Source of the DNA: Pseudomonas sp. ACN8
Lineage (GTDB): Bacteria > Pseudomonadota > Gammaproteobacteria > Pseudomonadales > Pseudomonadaceae
Assembly (NCBI RefSeq): GCF_002303925.1
Contig: NZ_MRCS01000031.1
Coordinates: 20,347 to 84,346 of the forward strand
Direction: 5' to 3'
DNA: 64,000 nucleotides
Shown: in pieces, positions 33,105 to 42,262 of the stretch
Position numbering within the stretch: position 1 is the stretch's first letter
Layout of the letters: each line of letters begins with the position of its first letter
Made by a program: the position numbers and the translations under genes
Notes under the pieces: model-generated
The model's database searches: none
What the model was told of the DNA's origin: nothing
The model's input: only the letters and a program-made list of their open reading frames with translations

Positions 33105-35517
33105 AGTTATGGACCCTCACAGCTGTCCGGCCCCGGCACTGGTCATGTTCGACAAAAACTCCGGTAGCCTGGTGGAGCGCTTGCTGTTCAACCACCGCGG
33201 CTTGGTCGTGGCGCTGTGTCTGCTGATCAGCGCCCTGCTGGGTTATCAGTCAACGAACCTGCACCTGAGCGCTGCGTTCGAGAAAATGATCCCGGTCGGG
33301 CACCCCTACATCGAAAACTACTTCAAATACCGCGGTCAGCTCGGCGAAGGGGGCAACACTCTGCGCATCGCCCTGGAGGCCAAGCAGGGCACGATTTATG
33401 ACGCCGACTACCTCAACACCTTGAAGCAGATTAATGACGAGTTGTTCCTCCTCGACGGTGTGGATCGGTCGTACATGAAATCCCTGTGGACCCCAGCCAC
33501 ACGCTGGATTGGCGTGACCGAAGAAGGCTTCGACGGCGGCCCGGTGATCCCCGATGCCTATGACGGTTCGGCTAACAGCATCGATCAGGTGCGTCAGAAC
33601 GTCGAACGCTCCGGCGAGATCGGGCGCCTGGTCTCGGCGAACCTGCGCTCCAGCGTGATCCTCCTGCCATTGCAGGACACCAGCGCTCAGGGCACCACGC
33701 CCTTGGACTACCACGGGCTGTCCAAGCATCTGGAGCAGATTCGCCAGCGCTACGAAAACGATCGCTACTCGATCGCCATCACCGGCTTCGCCAAAGTGGT
33801 CGGCGATCTGATGGATGGGCTGTTACTGATGCAAGTGTTCTTCGCCGGCACCCTGCTGATCTGCGCCATCGTCCTGCTGTGGTACACCCGCTGCTTGCGC
33901 AGCACTTTGCTGGTGCTGTCCTGTTCGATGATCGCGGTGATTTGGTTGCTGGGTCTGCTACCGACACTGGGTTATCAGCTGGATCCCTATTCGATCCTGG
34001 TGCCCTTTCTGGTGTTCGCCATCGGCCTTAGCCACGGCGCGCAGAAGATGAACGGCATCATGCAGGACATCGGGCGTGGTGCCGACAAGCTGATCGCGGC
34101 GCGTTTCACCTTTCGCCGCCTGTTCCTCACCGGGATAATGGCGCTGATGGCGGATGCGGTCGGTTTCGCGGTGCTAATGATCATCAATATCCCGGTAATC
34201 CAGGACCTGGCGATTACCGCGACCATCGGCGTCATGGTGCTGATCCTGACCAACCTGGTGCTGCTGCCGATCTTGCTGTCCTACACTGGCGTCAGCCAGC
34301 GCGCGGCGCAACGCGAGGCCCAGGCCGAACGCCTGGCCCTGGATGACCTGCAGCATCGCCGCCATCCGCTCTGGTCGTTTCTCGATCGTTTCACCGAGCT
34401 GAAATGGGCCCGTCTGGCGATAGTCGTGGCGGCCGTGCTCGGTGTGGCGGGCTTTGCCATCAGCCTGCACGTCAAGGTTGGCGACCTGAACCCCGGGGCC
34501 CCGGAACTGCGTGCCGACTCACGCTATAACCGGGACAACGGTTTCATGGTCGGGAACTACGCGGCCAGTAGCGACAAGTACGTGGTCATGGTCAAGACTC
34601 CGCCTTTCTACTGCGCCAACTACAACACCCTGGTGACCGTCGATGCGCTGGAGGCTCGCTTGCAACAGCTGCCGGGCGTGGTGTCCACCAGCTCCCTGGC
34701 CGCACTGAGCAAACAGGCCGCTGCCGGCATGAACGAAGGCAGTCTGCGCTGGTATGAAATTCCGAGGAACCAGGGCCTGCTCAACGCCATCATCACCCGC
34801 GCACCACGGGAACTGTTCAACCAGAACTGCGACCTGCTGACGGTCAACGTGTTCCTCAGCGACCACAAGGCCGACACCCTGACTCGGGTGGCGAATACCG
34901 TCGAGGCATTCGCTGCGCAACACAACACCGCAGAGTTGCAATTCATGTCCGCGGCGGGCAATGCCGGCATCGAGGCGGCTACCAACATCGTCGTCAAGCG
35001 CGCCAATCTGCAGATGTTGCTGGTGGTGTACCTTGCTGTGATCGCGCTGTGCTACATCACCTTCCGTTCCTGGCGCGCGGTGGTGTGTACCGTACTGCCA
35101 CTGATGCTCACGTCGATACTCTGCGAAGCACTGATGGTCGGCCTGGATATCGGACTGAAAGTTGCCACACTGCCGGTGATCGCACTGGGCGTCGGTATCG
35201 GCGTGGATTACTCGCTGTACATTCTCAGTATTACTCTGGCTAACCTGAGGCAAGGCGCAACCCTGTCCAACGCCTACTACACAGCGCTGCTGTCAACCGG
35301 CAAGGTGGTTGTGCTGACCGGCGTAACCCTGGGTGTAGCCGTAGCGACCTGGGTGTTGTCCCCCATCAAGTTCCAGGCAGACATGGGCATTCTGCTGGCC
35401 TTCATGTTCATCTGGAACATGCTTGGCGCGCTCATTTTGACGCCTGCACTTGCCAGGCTTCTATTGCCTGAATCTATTTCTCTCTTGAAAACCAGCGACG
35501 AGGTGATATTGCCATGA
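33094..35517 (+). CDS. MMPL/RND family transporter
   Basis: This is a transporter of about 807 aa with two repeats of one membrane helix, a large periplasmic loop and five further helices. Family signatures are the first helix GLVVALCLLISALLGYQ, VFAIGLSHGAQKMNG in the first half and ALGVGIGVDYSLYIL in the second. GTG 33094 is selected, with GGAG 8 bases upstream; ATG 33109 is the alternative. No membrane-fusion protein is adjacent, so it resembles the HpnN/MmpL type, which carries lipids, rather than drug-efflux RNDs. It probably works with the three preceding envelope proteins. Confidence 0.87.
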   Translation: MNSKVMDPHSCPAPALVMFDKNSGSLVERLLFNHRGLVVALCLLISALLGYQSTNLHLSAAFEKMIPVGHPYIENYFKYRGQLGEGGNTLRIALEAKQGTIYDADYLNTLKQINDELFLLDGVDRSYMKSLWTPATRWIGVTEEGFDGGPVIPDAYDGSANSIDQVRQNVERSGEIGRLVSANLRSSVILLPLQDTSAQGTTPLDYHGLSKHLEQIRQRYENDRYSIAITGFAKVVGDLMDGLLLMQVFFAGTLLICAIVLLWYTRCLRSTLLVLSCSMIAVIWLLGLLPTLGYQLDPYSILVPFLVFAIGLSHGAQKMNGIMQDIGRGADKLIAARFTFRRLFLTGIMALMADAVGFAVLMIINIPVIQDLAITATIGVMVLILTNLVLLPILLSYTGVSQRAAQREAQAERLALDDLQHRRHPLWSFLDRFTELKWARLAIVVAAVLGVAGFAISLHVKVGDLNPGAPELRADSRYNRDNGFMVGNYAASSDKYVVMVKTPPFYCANYNTLVTVDALEARLQQLPGVVSTSSLAALSKQAAAGMNEGSLRWYEIPRNQGLLNAIITRAPRELFNQNCDLLTVNVFLSDHKADTLTRVANTVEAFAAQHNTAELQFMSAAGNAGIEAATNIVVKRANLQMLLVVYLAVIALCYITFRSWRAVVCTVLPLMLTSILCEALMVGLDIGLKVATLPVIALGVGIGVDYSLYILSITLANLRQGATLSNAYYTALLSTGKVVVLTGVTLGVAVATWVLSPIKFQADMGILLAFMFIWNMLGALILTPALARLLLPESISLLKTSDEVILP

Positions 35518-36032
35518 GCCATTCTGTGACTATTAATCATTGCAAGGCAATTTTGGGCGAGTCACTTTTGGCCTGTCTCGCCGCTACCATCTGTGCGTTG
35601 GTGATCGACGTACCGGTCTCGGCCATGTTCATCGGTTGGATTGCTTTCTTTACCCGCGGCATCACCGTGCGCGACGGGGCAATCAACCTGGTCTGCGTCC
35701 TCATCGGGCTGGTCATCGGCATCGCAGCTGGATCTGCCAGCGCGATGCTGGCGCCCTATCTGGGCGCTTTCACCATCACCCCGGTAGCACTGAGCGTGAC
35801 GCTGGTGGTGTTGTCTTTGCGACTGCTGCCCGTGATCAACAACTTGCTGGGCCTATTCCTAGGGGTGGTCTGTTACTTCGCCTCTCATCTCCCTGCGACG
35901 CTCGACACCTTTGTCGAGTTGTCCATAGCATCGGCGCTGGGCGTTATCGCTGGACTGTTGGCCAGTCTGGTTCAGAAACGCTGGAGTGAAGCAAAAAGTC
36001 AGACCGCAGACGTCTCGATCACTCTCCCTTGA
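35514..36032 (+). CDS. DUF1097-like small integral membrane protein
   Basis: This 172-aa protein has about five or six hydrophobic segments. ATG 35514 overlaps the stop of the MMPL gene (ATGA), so it belongs to the same operon. The stretch VSAMFIGWIAFFTRG resembles DUF1097 members. There is no known function; it may be an accessory subunit of the transporter. The C terminus is charged and cytoplasmic (QKRWSEAKSQ). Confidence 0.65.
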   Translation: MSHSVTINHCKAILGESLLACLAATICALVIDVPVSAMFIGWIAFFTRGITVRDGAINLVCVLIGLVIGIAAGSASAMLAPYLGAFTITPVALSVTLVVLSLRLLPVINNLLGLFLGVVCYFASHLPATLDTFVELSIASALGVIAGLLASLVQKRWSEAKSQTADVSITLP

Positions 36033-36040
36033 GCAAACAC

Positions 36041-36127
36041 AACAGGCTTTAGGCAAAGACGCAAAGACCTCCTTAGTCAAAGGCCACAAGCCTTAGACCT
36101 TGCCGCCACTTGTTGGCGGTTTTTTTT
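36041..36127 (+). promoter_or_regulatory. Structured leader and terminator before the chemoreceptor gene
   Basis: AGGCTT (36044-36049) pairs with AAGCCT (36088-36093) around an internal region containing GACGCAAAG and CCTCC, elements that resemble the core of cyclic-di-GMP-I (GEMM) riboswitches. A terminator follows: CCGCC (36103-36107) with GGCGG (36115-36119) and eight T (36120-36127). The terminator may simply close the MMPL operon. A riboswitch reading is tentative because the two typical GEMM hairpins are not clear. Confidence 0.45.
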
Positions 36128-36203
36128 ATGTCGTACACAGCCTGGTTTCAATGGCCAGCTGCTCTGGTCCGAAGCGTCGCGTACCCATTATGGAGAACAA
36201 CAT

Positions 36204-38129
36204 TTGAGAACGACTCGATTCCAACGAAGGCAGCTTTCAATCGGTACCCTTTTGGCAGTGGGCTTCAGTTTACTTTGTGGCTTGACCGTGTTGCTGGCAG
36301 GTACCGCGGTCTTCAGCCTGCATTCGGTATTGACCGGTGAAACAACGCTGGCGGCGTTCACGAGTACGCGAGCGGGCATCCTCAAGGCGCGGGTTGCCGA
36401 AAAGGTCTATCAGATCGGCGGACAGTCGACTGCCCAAGAAGTGGTACTCGCTACCATGCAAGAAGTTCAGGGCTCTCTCGATCTGTCTCTGGATGGCTCA
36501 CAGCGTCTCGCACTGGCAAGTCAGGATTATCTGGCGCAGTTCGAAACGCTGGCGAACACCAGACGTCGAGCCAGTGATACGCGAATGAGGATGGGCACCC
36601 AGGCCGAAGCAGTGCGGAACGAATTCGAGGTAGTCGAACAGGACCTCATCGAAGCGCTATCGGCAGCATTGTCCGACGGGACGGCCAGCGATAGAGCCAT
36701 TGGTCTGGCCGACAGCGCAATCGCGCTTACGCGCAAGTTGATGGCGGTGCGAACTAGCGAGTGGTTGTTTAGCCTGCAGCCTGGCAAGGAGCACTATGAT
36801 CAATGGATGCTGCTGGTGAGCGACCTGAACTCCTCGGCCCAGGCCCTGGCCGGTGGTGCCGCCGAGCAGCAGCGAGCAGCGTTGGAATCCGCGATCCAGG
36901 CACTCGCGCAATACCGGCAGGCGTTTGACGAGTTTCGCGCCAGTACGGTCTTGAATATGGAAGCAGAGTTGGCGATGGATACTATTGCCCAGCAGATGCT
37001 GAATGAGTCCGATGCATTACAGCAAGGCATTGTTGCCAGTCAGCAGCGCTCGAATCAACGGGCTTACTATGCGTTGCTCGGCATGACACTGGTTTCCATA
37101 TTGCTGAGCGTGATTGCCGCATTGGTCATCCGCCGACAGATCGTCGCCCCTTTGCGATACACAGCCAGCATGGTGAGCCAGGTCGCCCTTGGGCAATTGA
37201 ACATGGATGTGCGGCACAATCGCAAAGATGAATTGGGCCAGGTCATGCAGGCCATGCAGCAGATGACCGCAAACCTGCACGGTATCGTCCGCAAGATTGA
37301 GAGCGGAACTCGGCAGGTCAATCTTGCTACCGGTAATCTGACACGTATCACTGATGAAACTTCGGAACGTGTGCAAGCCCAATCGCTAGAAACTGATAAG
37401 ACCTTGACGGCGATGCTGCAAATGAATACCACGCTGGGAGAAGTCGCAAGAAGCACCGATCTGACATTGCAGGCGGCACGCTCGGCCAAAGATGGTTCGG
37501 CTGCGGGAAGCCGCGATGTTCTGGCAGTGGTACAGCAAATCCAGCAATTATCCGCCCAGATGGACGATGCGAGTATTGGCATGCAGAGTCTTGATGAACA
37601 AAGCATAGGGATCAGCCGGGTTTTGGATGTGATCCGTGGATTGGCTGATCAGACTAATATGTTAGCGTTGAATGCCGCGATCGAGGCTGCAAGGGCAGGC
37701 GAGCAGGGTAGGGGATTTTCCGTTGTGGCGGATGAGGTGCGCAATCTCGCCAGCCGCACCCAGGTATCCGCTGACGAAATCGGTGACATGATCGCGGCCC
37801 TGCAGCACGAGACCAAAGAGGCGGTCAGCAAGATTGGCCGAGCGAGAGAGCAGTCGGTTCATGCTCAGGCGTTGTCCAGCCAGGCGAGTGCTGCCTTGAG
37901 CCGTGTGGCCGAGGATGTGGCGACTATGCACGAGATGAACCAGAAGATCGCTGCCGCCACCGAACAGCAATGTCAGGTTGCGGAGGACGTAAGCCGTAGC
38001 ATGGTCAATGTGCGTGATACCACGGAACAGAACCACTCCTGCAATCAACAACTGAGAGCCGCAAGTAGTGATCTGACGCGGCTGGGACAAGAGTTGCAAC
38101 TCATCCTCAACTATTTCAACCTGACTTGA
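36204..38129 (+). CDS. Methyl-accepting chemotaxis protein with helical ligand-binding domain
   Basis: This 641-aa chemoreceptor starts at TTG 36204, with GGAG 8 bases before. The first membrane helix spans about residues 12-37. A long, almost wholly helical periplasmic domain (about 38-285) fits the HBM or 4HB bimodular type, and a second helix (about 290-312) precedes a HAMP region (VIRRQIVAPLRYT). The conserved signalling hairpin is present as LADQTNMLALNAAIEAARAG and VVADEVRNLASRTQ. No CheR/CheB pentapeptide is seen at the end (NYFNLT). Its position suggests taxis toward the compound degraded by block B. Confidence 0.9.
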   Translation: MRTTRFQRRQLSIGTLLAVGFSLLCGLTVLLAGTAVFSLHSVLTGETTLAAFTSTRAGILKARVAEKVYQIGGQSTAQEVVLATMQEVQGSLDLSLDGSQRLALASQDYLAQFETLANTRRRASDTRMRMGTQAEAVRNEFEVVEQDLIEALSAALSDGTASDRAIGLADSAIALTRKLMAVRTSEWLFSLQPGKEHYDQWMLLVSDLNSSAQALAGGAAEQQRAALESAIQALAQYRQAFDEFRASTVLNMEAELAMDTIAQQMLNESDALQQGIVASQQRSNQRAYYALLGMTLVSILLSVIAALVIRRQIVAPLRYTASMVSQVALGQLNMDVRHNRKDELGQVMQAMQQMTANLHGIVRKIESGTRQVNLATGNLTRITDETSERVQAQSLETDKTLTAMLQMNTTLGEVARSTDLTLQAARSAKDGSAAGSRDVLAVVQQIQQLSAQMDDASIGMQSLDEQSIGISRVLDVIRGLADQTNMLALNAAIEAARAGEQGRGFSVVADEVRNLASRTQVSADEIGDMIAALQHETKEAVSKIGRAREQSVHAQALSSQASAALSRVAEDVATMHEMNQKIAAATEQQCQVAEDVSRSMVNVRDTTEQNHSCNQQLRAASSDLTRLGQELQLILNYFNLT

Positions 38130-38179
38130 GACAGGTGCGGAGGTGGCGAATACCTTTTTGCTAAATTGCACAAATGTAT

Positions 38180-38193
38180 TTTTGCGCATAAAA
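38180..38193. promoter_or_regulatory. Candidate GntR operator upstream of the GntR gene
   Basis: TTTTGCGCATAAAA lies 35 bp before the GntR start codon and differs by one base from the site at 28223. A partial match, TTGCACAAAT, lies just upstream (about 38165-38174). Autoregulation is inferred. Confidence 0.55.
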
Positions 38194-38227
38194 TATAGAT
38201 TAATGCAATATTTGAGCGGAAAATTCC

Positions 38228-38914
38228 ATGCTGAATACACACGGCGGATCGCTGATTGATGTGGCGTTGCAGCAGATGAAAAAGTCGATCATCTGCTGTG
38301 AACTCGCGCCAGGGGAAAAACTCAAGGTGGCCGAGCTGTCCAAGTCATATGGGTTGAGCAGTTCACCCATTCGCGAGGCACTTAACCGACTGGCCCAGGA
38401 AGGCGTCGTCGAAGCCAGCGAGAACAAGGGTTTTCGGGTCACGGGATTGTCGGTGCACGACTTTCGCGAGATCAGCCGTCTGCGTTGCTTGCTGGAAAGC
38501 GAAGCGCTAGCCGATGCGATCAAGTACGGCGACGATGCGTGGGAGGCGAACGTTCTGGGAGCCTTCCATCGGTTGGGTCTGGTCGAAAAAAAGCTGGGTA
38601 AGGTGGCTGTCGTTCTTGACGATGACTGGGCACAGCGGCACAAGGCTTTCCACTTTGCACTATTTTCCGCCTGCCCATCTGCGCTGTTGCTGCGCATGAT
38701 CGACTCGTTGTTCGATCGCGCCGAGCGTTATCGTCGATTTTCTGCATTGCACCGTACCGGGGAGCGGCGTAAGGGTGACGAACACAAACAGTTGATGGAG
38801 GCAGCGCTGGTCCGCGATTCAGAGAAAGCGGTCGACCTGCTCAAACGCCATATCACCGGCACCTTGGACCGGGTAACCGAGGTAATTCACAAGGAGTATT
38901 CGGCGCTGCAATAG
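38228..38914 (+). CDS. GntR family regulator with FCD ligand domain
   Basis: This 228-aa regulator has an N-terminal winged helix including LKVAELSKSYGLSSSPIREALNRL in part (about residues 33-57), with the GntR hallmark SPIREALNRLAQEGVV. A C-terminal helical FCD domain has DFREISRLRCLLESEAL and HKAFHFALFSAC; its usual metal-binding histidines are at least partly present (HRLG, HKAFH, HKQLM, HITG). ATG 38228 follows GAGCGGAAAATTCC. It lies between the two halves of block B and is the natural candidate for binding the repeated TTTTGTGCATAAAA-like palindromes. Confidence 0.9.
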   Translation: MLNTHGGSLIDVALQQMKKSIICCELAPGEKLKVAELSKSYGLSSSPIREALNRLAQEGVVEASENKGFRVTGLSVHDFREISRLRCLLESEALADAIKYGDDAWEANVLGAFHRLGLVEKKLGKVAVVLDDDWAQRHKAFHFALFSACPSALLLRMIDSLFDRAERYRRFSALHRTGERRKGDEHKQLMEAALVRDSEKAVDLLKRHITGTLDRVTEVIHKEYSALQ

Positions 38915-39010
38915 GTCGAACGAAGGCTGGGTTAATGTGGTTCCAGGGCAAGTAGCCTGCCTACCGCGGGTAGCTGCGGGCAGGAACCTGGTGACACCGA
39001 GGGGAAGGGA

Positions 39011-39037
39011 TCGCCATTACCTTGTGAGTAATGGCGA
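39011..39037. repeat. Perfect 10-bp inverted repeat between convergent genes
   Basis: TCGCCATTAC (39011-39020) and GTAATGGCGA (39028-39037) form a perfect stem with a 7-base loop, midway between the convergent GntR and FAD hydroxylase genes. There is no T run on either strand. It could still act as a two-way transcription barrier. Confidence 0.6.
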
Positions 39038-39122
39038 ATATCGCAGGCGACCGCAAGGCTGCTTTGGGTGGATAAAAAAACTCAACGTGCAGTCAAAGAA
39101 CGCCAACACGTTGCCTCAACGC

Positions 39123-40691
39123 TCAACTGGCCAGTGACGCCAGGCAGCGCTCAAAAAGGGCCAACGCCTCTTCGGTCGTACAGGCCCCACCGAACACGTA
39201 ATGGTCGGGGCGTACGATAACAATTTTACAGTTCCGCTCATGCATCCACTGTTCCAGTATGCCGTCCAGTTCATGGTATTGATCCGGATCAGCACTCTGC
39301 GTCGGGTGTTCGGCCGTCAGACGCACCACCTCGAGCTGCAGTTGGCTACCCTCCAGACGCAGATGAAGTTGTTCGAGCAGCGGATGGGAATCGACATCCG
39401 AGGCGATCACAATGCGCAAGCTTTGCCCAGTGAAGCTATCCAGCAGTCCTTTCACGCCATTGCGATCGACGACCATCGGTTGCGGGAACAATTCACCCGC
39501 TGGCGATCGATCGTCGATCAGGCCGTTCTTGAGACCGGGGATCAAAGACTGGCGAATGGTGCCCCCAGGAGCGCTGTTCATACTCCGCATCAAACTCTCA
39601 TCGCGCTCGGCGGCCTTGCCGGGATCGCGTTCGCAGATGATCAAGCCAAACTCCTTGGCCACTTTGGTCGTCTGGCGTACGTGCGCCGCGCGCTCCTGCT
39701 GATAGGTGTCGAGCAGCCCAGGGCTGGCGATGCCACGCTGAACCAACGCCAGTTTCCAGATGAGACCCATGGCATCACGAATACCCTGGCACATGCCTTG
39801 AGCAAGAAACGGAGGGGTCATGTGCGCGGCATCTCCAAGAAAGAAGATTCGCTCACTGCGCCATTTCTCGAGAATCAACGCGTGAAAACGGTAGGTCGAC
39901 GCACGCCAGATGTCGTAGTCATCGACGTCCAGCCATCGGGAGATCAGGTGCCTGATTGATTCTGGCTTGGCAATTTCGCCGGGTGTTTCATCGGGGTTGA
40001 TCATGAACTCCCAGCGGCGATGGCGGCCAGGCCCAACAACGTAAGTGCTAGGCCGCTCGACTTCGCAATACTGGACGTTGGTGGTCGGCAGCGATTCGCC
40101 GGCACCCTCCTTGAGCATCACATCGACCACCAGCCAGGGTTCGTCGAACTCCAAGTCCTCCATTCGCAGTTTTAACTGCGCGCGAATAGGGCTGGTTCCA
40201 CCGTCGCAGGCTAGCACATAGCCAGCGCTGACAACCCGGAACTCGCCGCTGCGGTTGCGCACTTGCACCTGTGCCAGGTTGTCCTGCATCTCAACTGCCA
40301 GGACTTCAGTGCCAAGTTCAACCGTTACGTGCGTGAATGATGCGATATTAGCTCGCAACTGGCGCTCAACCGGCGGCTGTGAAAATACATAATTGGGGGC
40401 CCAGCCCAGTACATAGGGTGGTTTTGCCGCATCAATGCGTTTGATGAGGCGCGACTGAGTCGTCAGATAGTGCGAGGCCCGGTAGGGCATGACATGCGGT
40501 GCAATTGCATCAGCAAGGCCTATGTTATCGAAGGCTCGCATCACCTCGTGGTCAAATCCCATGGCGCGAGGGTTCTCATAAACGCTTTCGGTTTTTTCCA
40601 CCGCTAGCGTTTTCAAACCCCACAGACCGGCGAGGTTTGCTGCCATGGCCCCTACGGGGCCCATACCCACTATGATCAGATCGTAGTCCAT
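39123..40691 (-). CDS. FAD-dependent aromatic hydroxylase (MhpA/phenol hydroxylase type)
   Basis: This flavoprotein monooxygenase of about 522 aa is of the group A PHBH/MhpA branch. The dinucleotide motif GMGPVG is at residues 9-14. The DG motif region is LACDGGTSPIR, and the second FAD motif is FLGDAAHMTPPFLAQGMCQG. The thioredoxin-like C-terminal domain typical of phenol hydroxylases is present in reduced form. Of three close ATGs, 40691 has GGAG six bases upstream. It should add a hydroxyl to a phenolic ring with NAD(P)H and O2. It ends a minus-strand operon of FAH, VOC, aldehyde dehydrogenase and hydroxylase genes. Confidence 0.87.
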   Translation of the reverse strand: MDYDLIIVGMGPVGAMAANLAGLWGLKTLAVEKTESVYENPRAMGFDHEVMRAFDNIGLADAIAPHVMPYRASHYLTTQSRLIKRIDAAKPPYVLGWAPNYVFSQPPVERQLRANIASFTHVTVELGTEVLAVEMQDNLAQVQVRNRSGEFRVVSAGYVLACDGGTSPIRAQLKLRMEDLEFDEPWLVVDVMLKEGAGESLPTTNVQYCEVERPSTYVVGPGRHRRWEFMINPDETPGEIAKPESIRHLISRWLDVDDYDIWRASTYRFHALILEKWRSERIFFLGDAAHMTPPFLAQGMCQGIRDAMGLIWKLALVQRGIASPGLLDTYQQERAAHVRQTTKVAKEFGLIICERDPGKAAERDESLMRSMNSAPGGTIRQSLIPGLKNGLIDDRSPAGELFPQPMVVDRNGVKGLLDSFTGQSLRIVIASDVDSHPLLEQLHLRLEGSQLQLEVVRLTAEHPTQSADPDQYHELDGILEQWMHERNCKIVIVRPDHYVFGGACTTEEALALFERCLASLAS

Positions 40692-40770
40692 AGCCATCTC
40701 CATCTTGTTGTGGTAGCGCCCCGCGGCATGGCATGGGGCGCGGATATTCGACTTGTGCTCGGCTGGGCGC

Positions 40771-42213
40771 TCACGCCTGTGTGTAGACTGTTTTGACCGT
40801 GGTGAAGAACTCGGCGGCGTAGCGCCCTTGTTCTCGTGAGCCATAGCTGGAGCCCTTGGTGCCACCGAATGGCACGTGATAGTCCACTCCAGCAGTTGGT
40901 GCGTTGATCATCACCATGCCGCTCTCCATGTGGCGTTTGAAGTGCGACGCATACTTCAGCGAGGTCGTGTAGATTCCCGCTGACAATCCAAAAGGAGTGG
41001 CATTGGCTAGCAGCAGCGCTTGTTCATAGTCATCGGCTGGAATGGCACAGGCTATTGGCCCGAAGATTTCTTCCTGGGCGATTCGCATTTGAGCGTCAGC
41101 ATCGACGAACAGCGCAGGACTCATGAAGTAGCCATGGGTATCACGCATCAAAGGCTGACCGCCAAAGGCCAGCACGGCCCCTTCGCCCAAGCCGATGTCT
41201 ACATAGGCAAGGTTCTGCTCGTATTGCGTCTGCTCGGCGACGGGGCCGATCTGCGTGTCGGTATTCAGAGCATGCCCCACCTGCAGGGTCTTCAGCCGGG
41301 CCTGCACTCCTTCGGTAAAGCGTCGATAGATGCCTTTCTCGACGATGAAACGTGAGGAGGCCGTGCAGCGTTGTCCAGTCGAGAAGTAGGCGCTTTGCAC
41401 CGCGGACTCGATGGCCTGCGCCAGATCTGCGTCATTCAACACCACCAGCGGGTTCTTGCCACCCATCTCCAGTTGCAGCTTGGCGAAACGGGCGCCAGCG
41501 GATTGCAGGATCTGCCGGCCGGTATCCGACGAACCGGTGAAGCTGAGTGCCTTCACCCGGGGAGATTCGACCAGGGTCTGGCCCACGACGCTGCCGCGTC
41601 CCATGACCAGGTTGAAGGTTCCGTCGGGCAGTTGCGCACGATGGATTATTTCGCTCAACGCCCAGGCGGAGCCAGGCACCAGGTCGGCTGGTTTGAAGAC
41701 CACCGAGTTGCCGTAAGCCAGAGCCGGCGCGATTTTCCAGGCCGGAATCGCAATGGGAAAATTCCATGGGGCAATGATGCCAATGACCCCCACCGGTTGC
41801 CGCAAAATATCGACTTCGATCCCGGATCGGACGGAGTCCAGGTGCTCGCCCTGGATGCGCAGTGCCTCACCTGCGAAGAACTTGAATATCTGGCCGGCGC
41901 GAGTGACTTCGGCAATCGCTTCCGGTAGGGTTTTGCCTTCCTCGCGGGCTAGCAGGATGCCTATTTCCTGGCGGCGCAGGAGAATTTCACTTCCGATAAA
42001 ATCGAGCGCATCTGCACGCTGCTGCGGGCTTTTAGCGGCCCACAGGGGTTGTGCTTGTTCGGCGGCGGCGATGGCCTTCTGAGTATCGTCCGCGGATGCC
42101 TGGGCGTATAGACCGACCAGGTCGTTGGTATCCGAAGGGTTGAAGTTTTCCCGAACGCCAGAGCCGTCCAGCCATTGCCCCGCAATTAGATTCTTATGCA
42201 TATCGTTATACAT
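40771..42213 (-). CDS. NAD(P)-dependent aldehyde dehydrogenase
   Basis: This is a complete aldehyde dehydrogenase of about 480 aa. The cofactor region is APWNFPIAIPAWKIAPAL, the general-base glutamate lies in LQLEMGGKNP and the catalytic cysteine in STGQRCTASSRF. It is closest in appearance to succinate-, ketoglutarate- or benzaldehyde-type enzymes, so the substrate stays open. ATG 42213 (MYNDMHKN) or ATG 42201 (MHKN) may be the start; neither has a good ribosome site. It lies between the hydroxylase and the VOC gene in one operon. Confidence 0.88.
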   Translation of the reverse strand: MYNDMHKNLIAGQWLDGSGVRENFNPSDTNDLVGLYAQASADDTQKAIAAAEQAQPLWAAKSPQQRADALDFIGSEILLRRQEIGILLAREEGKTLPEAIAEVTRAGQIFKFFAGEALRIQGEHLDSVRSGIEVDILRQPVGVIGIIAPWNFPIAIPAWKIAPALAYGNSVVFKPADLVPGSAWALSEIIHRAQLPDGTFNLVMGRGSVVGQTLVESPRVKALSFTGSSDTGRQILQSAGARFAKLQLEMGGKNPLVVLNDADLAQAIESAVQSAYFSTGQRCTASSRFIVEKGIYRRFTEGVQARLKTLQVGHALNTDTQIGPVAEQTQYEQNLAYVDIGLGEGAVLAFGGQPLMRDTHGYFMSPALFVDADAQMRIAQEEIFGPIACAIPADDYEQALLLANATPFGLSAGIYTTSLKYASHFKRHMESGMVMINAPTAGVDYHVPFGGTKGSSYGSREQGRYAAEFFTTVKTVYTQA

Positions 42214-42262
42214 ATCCGCATGTTCGCGCGGCCCGAAAAAAGGCGGGCCGCGCAGAGGTGGA

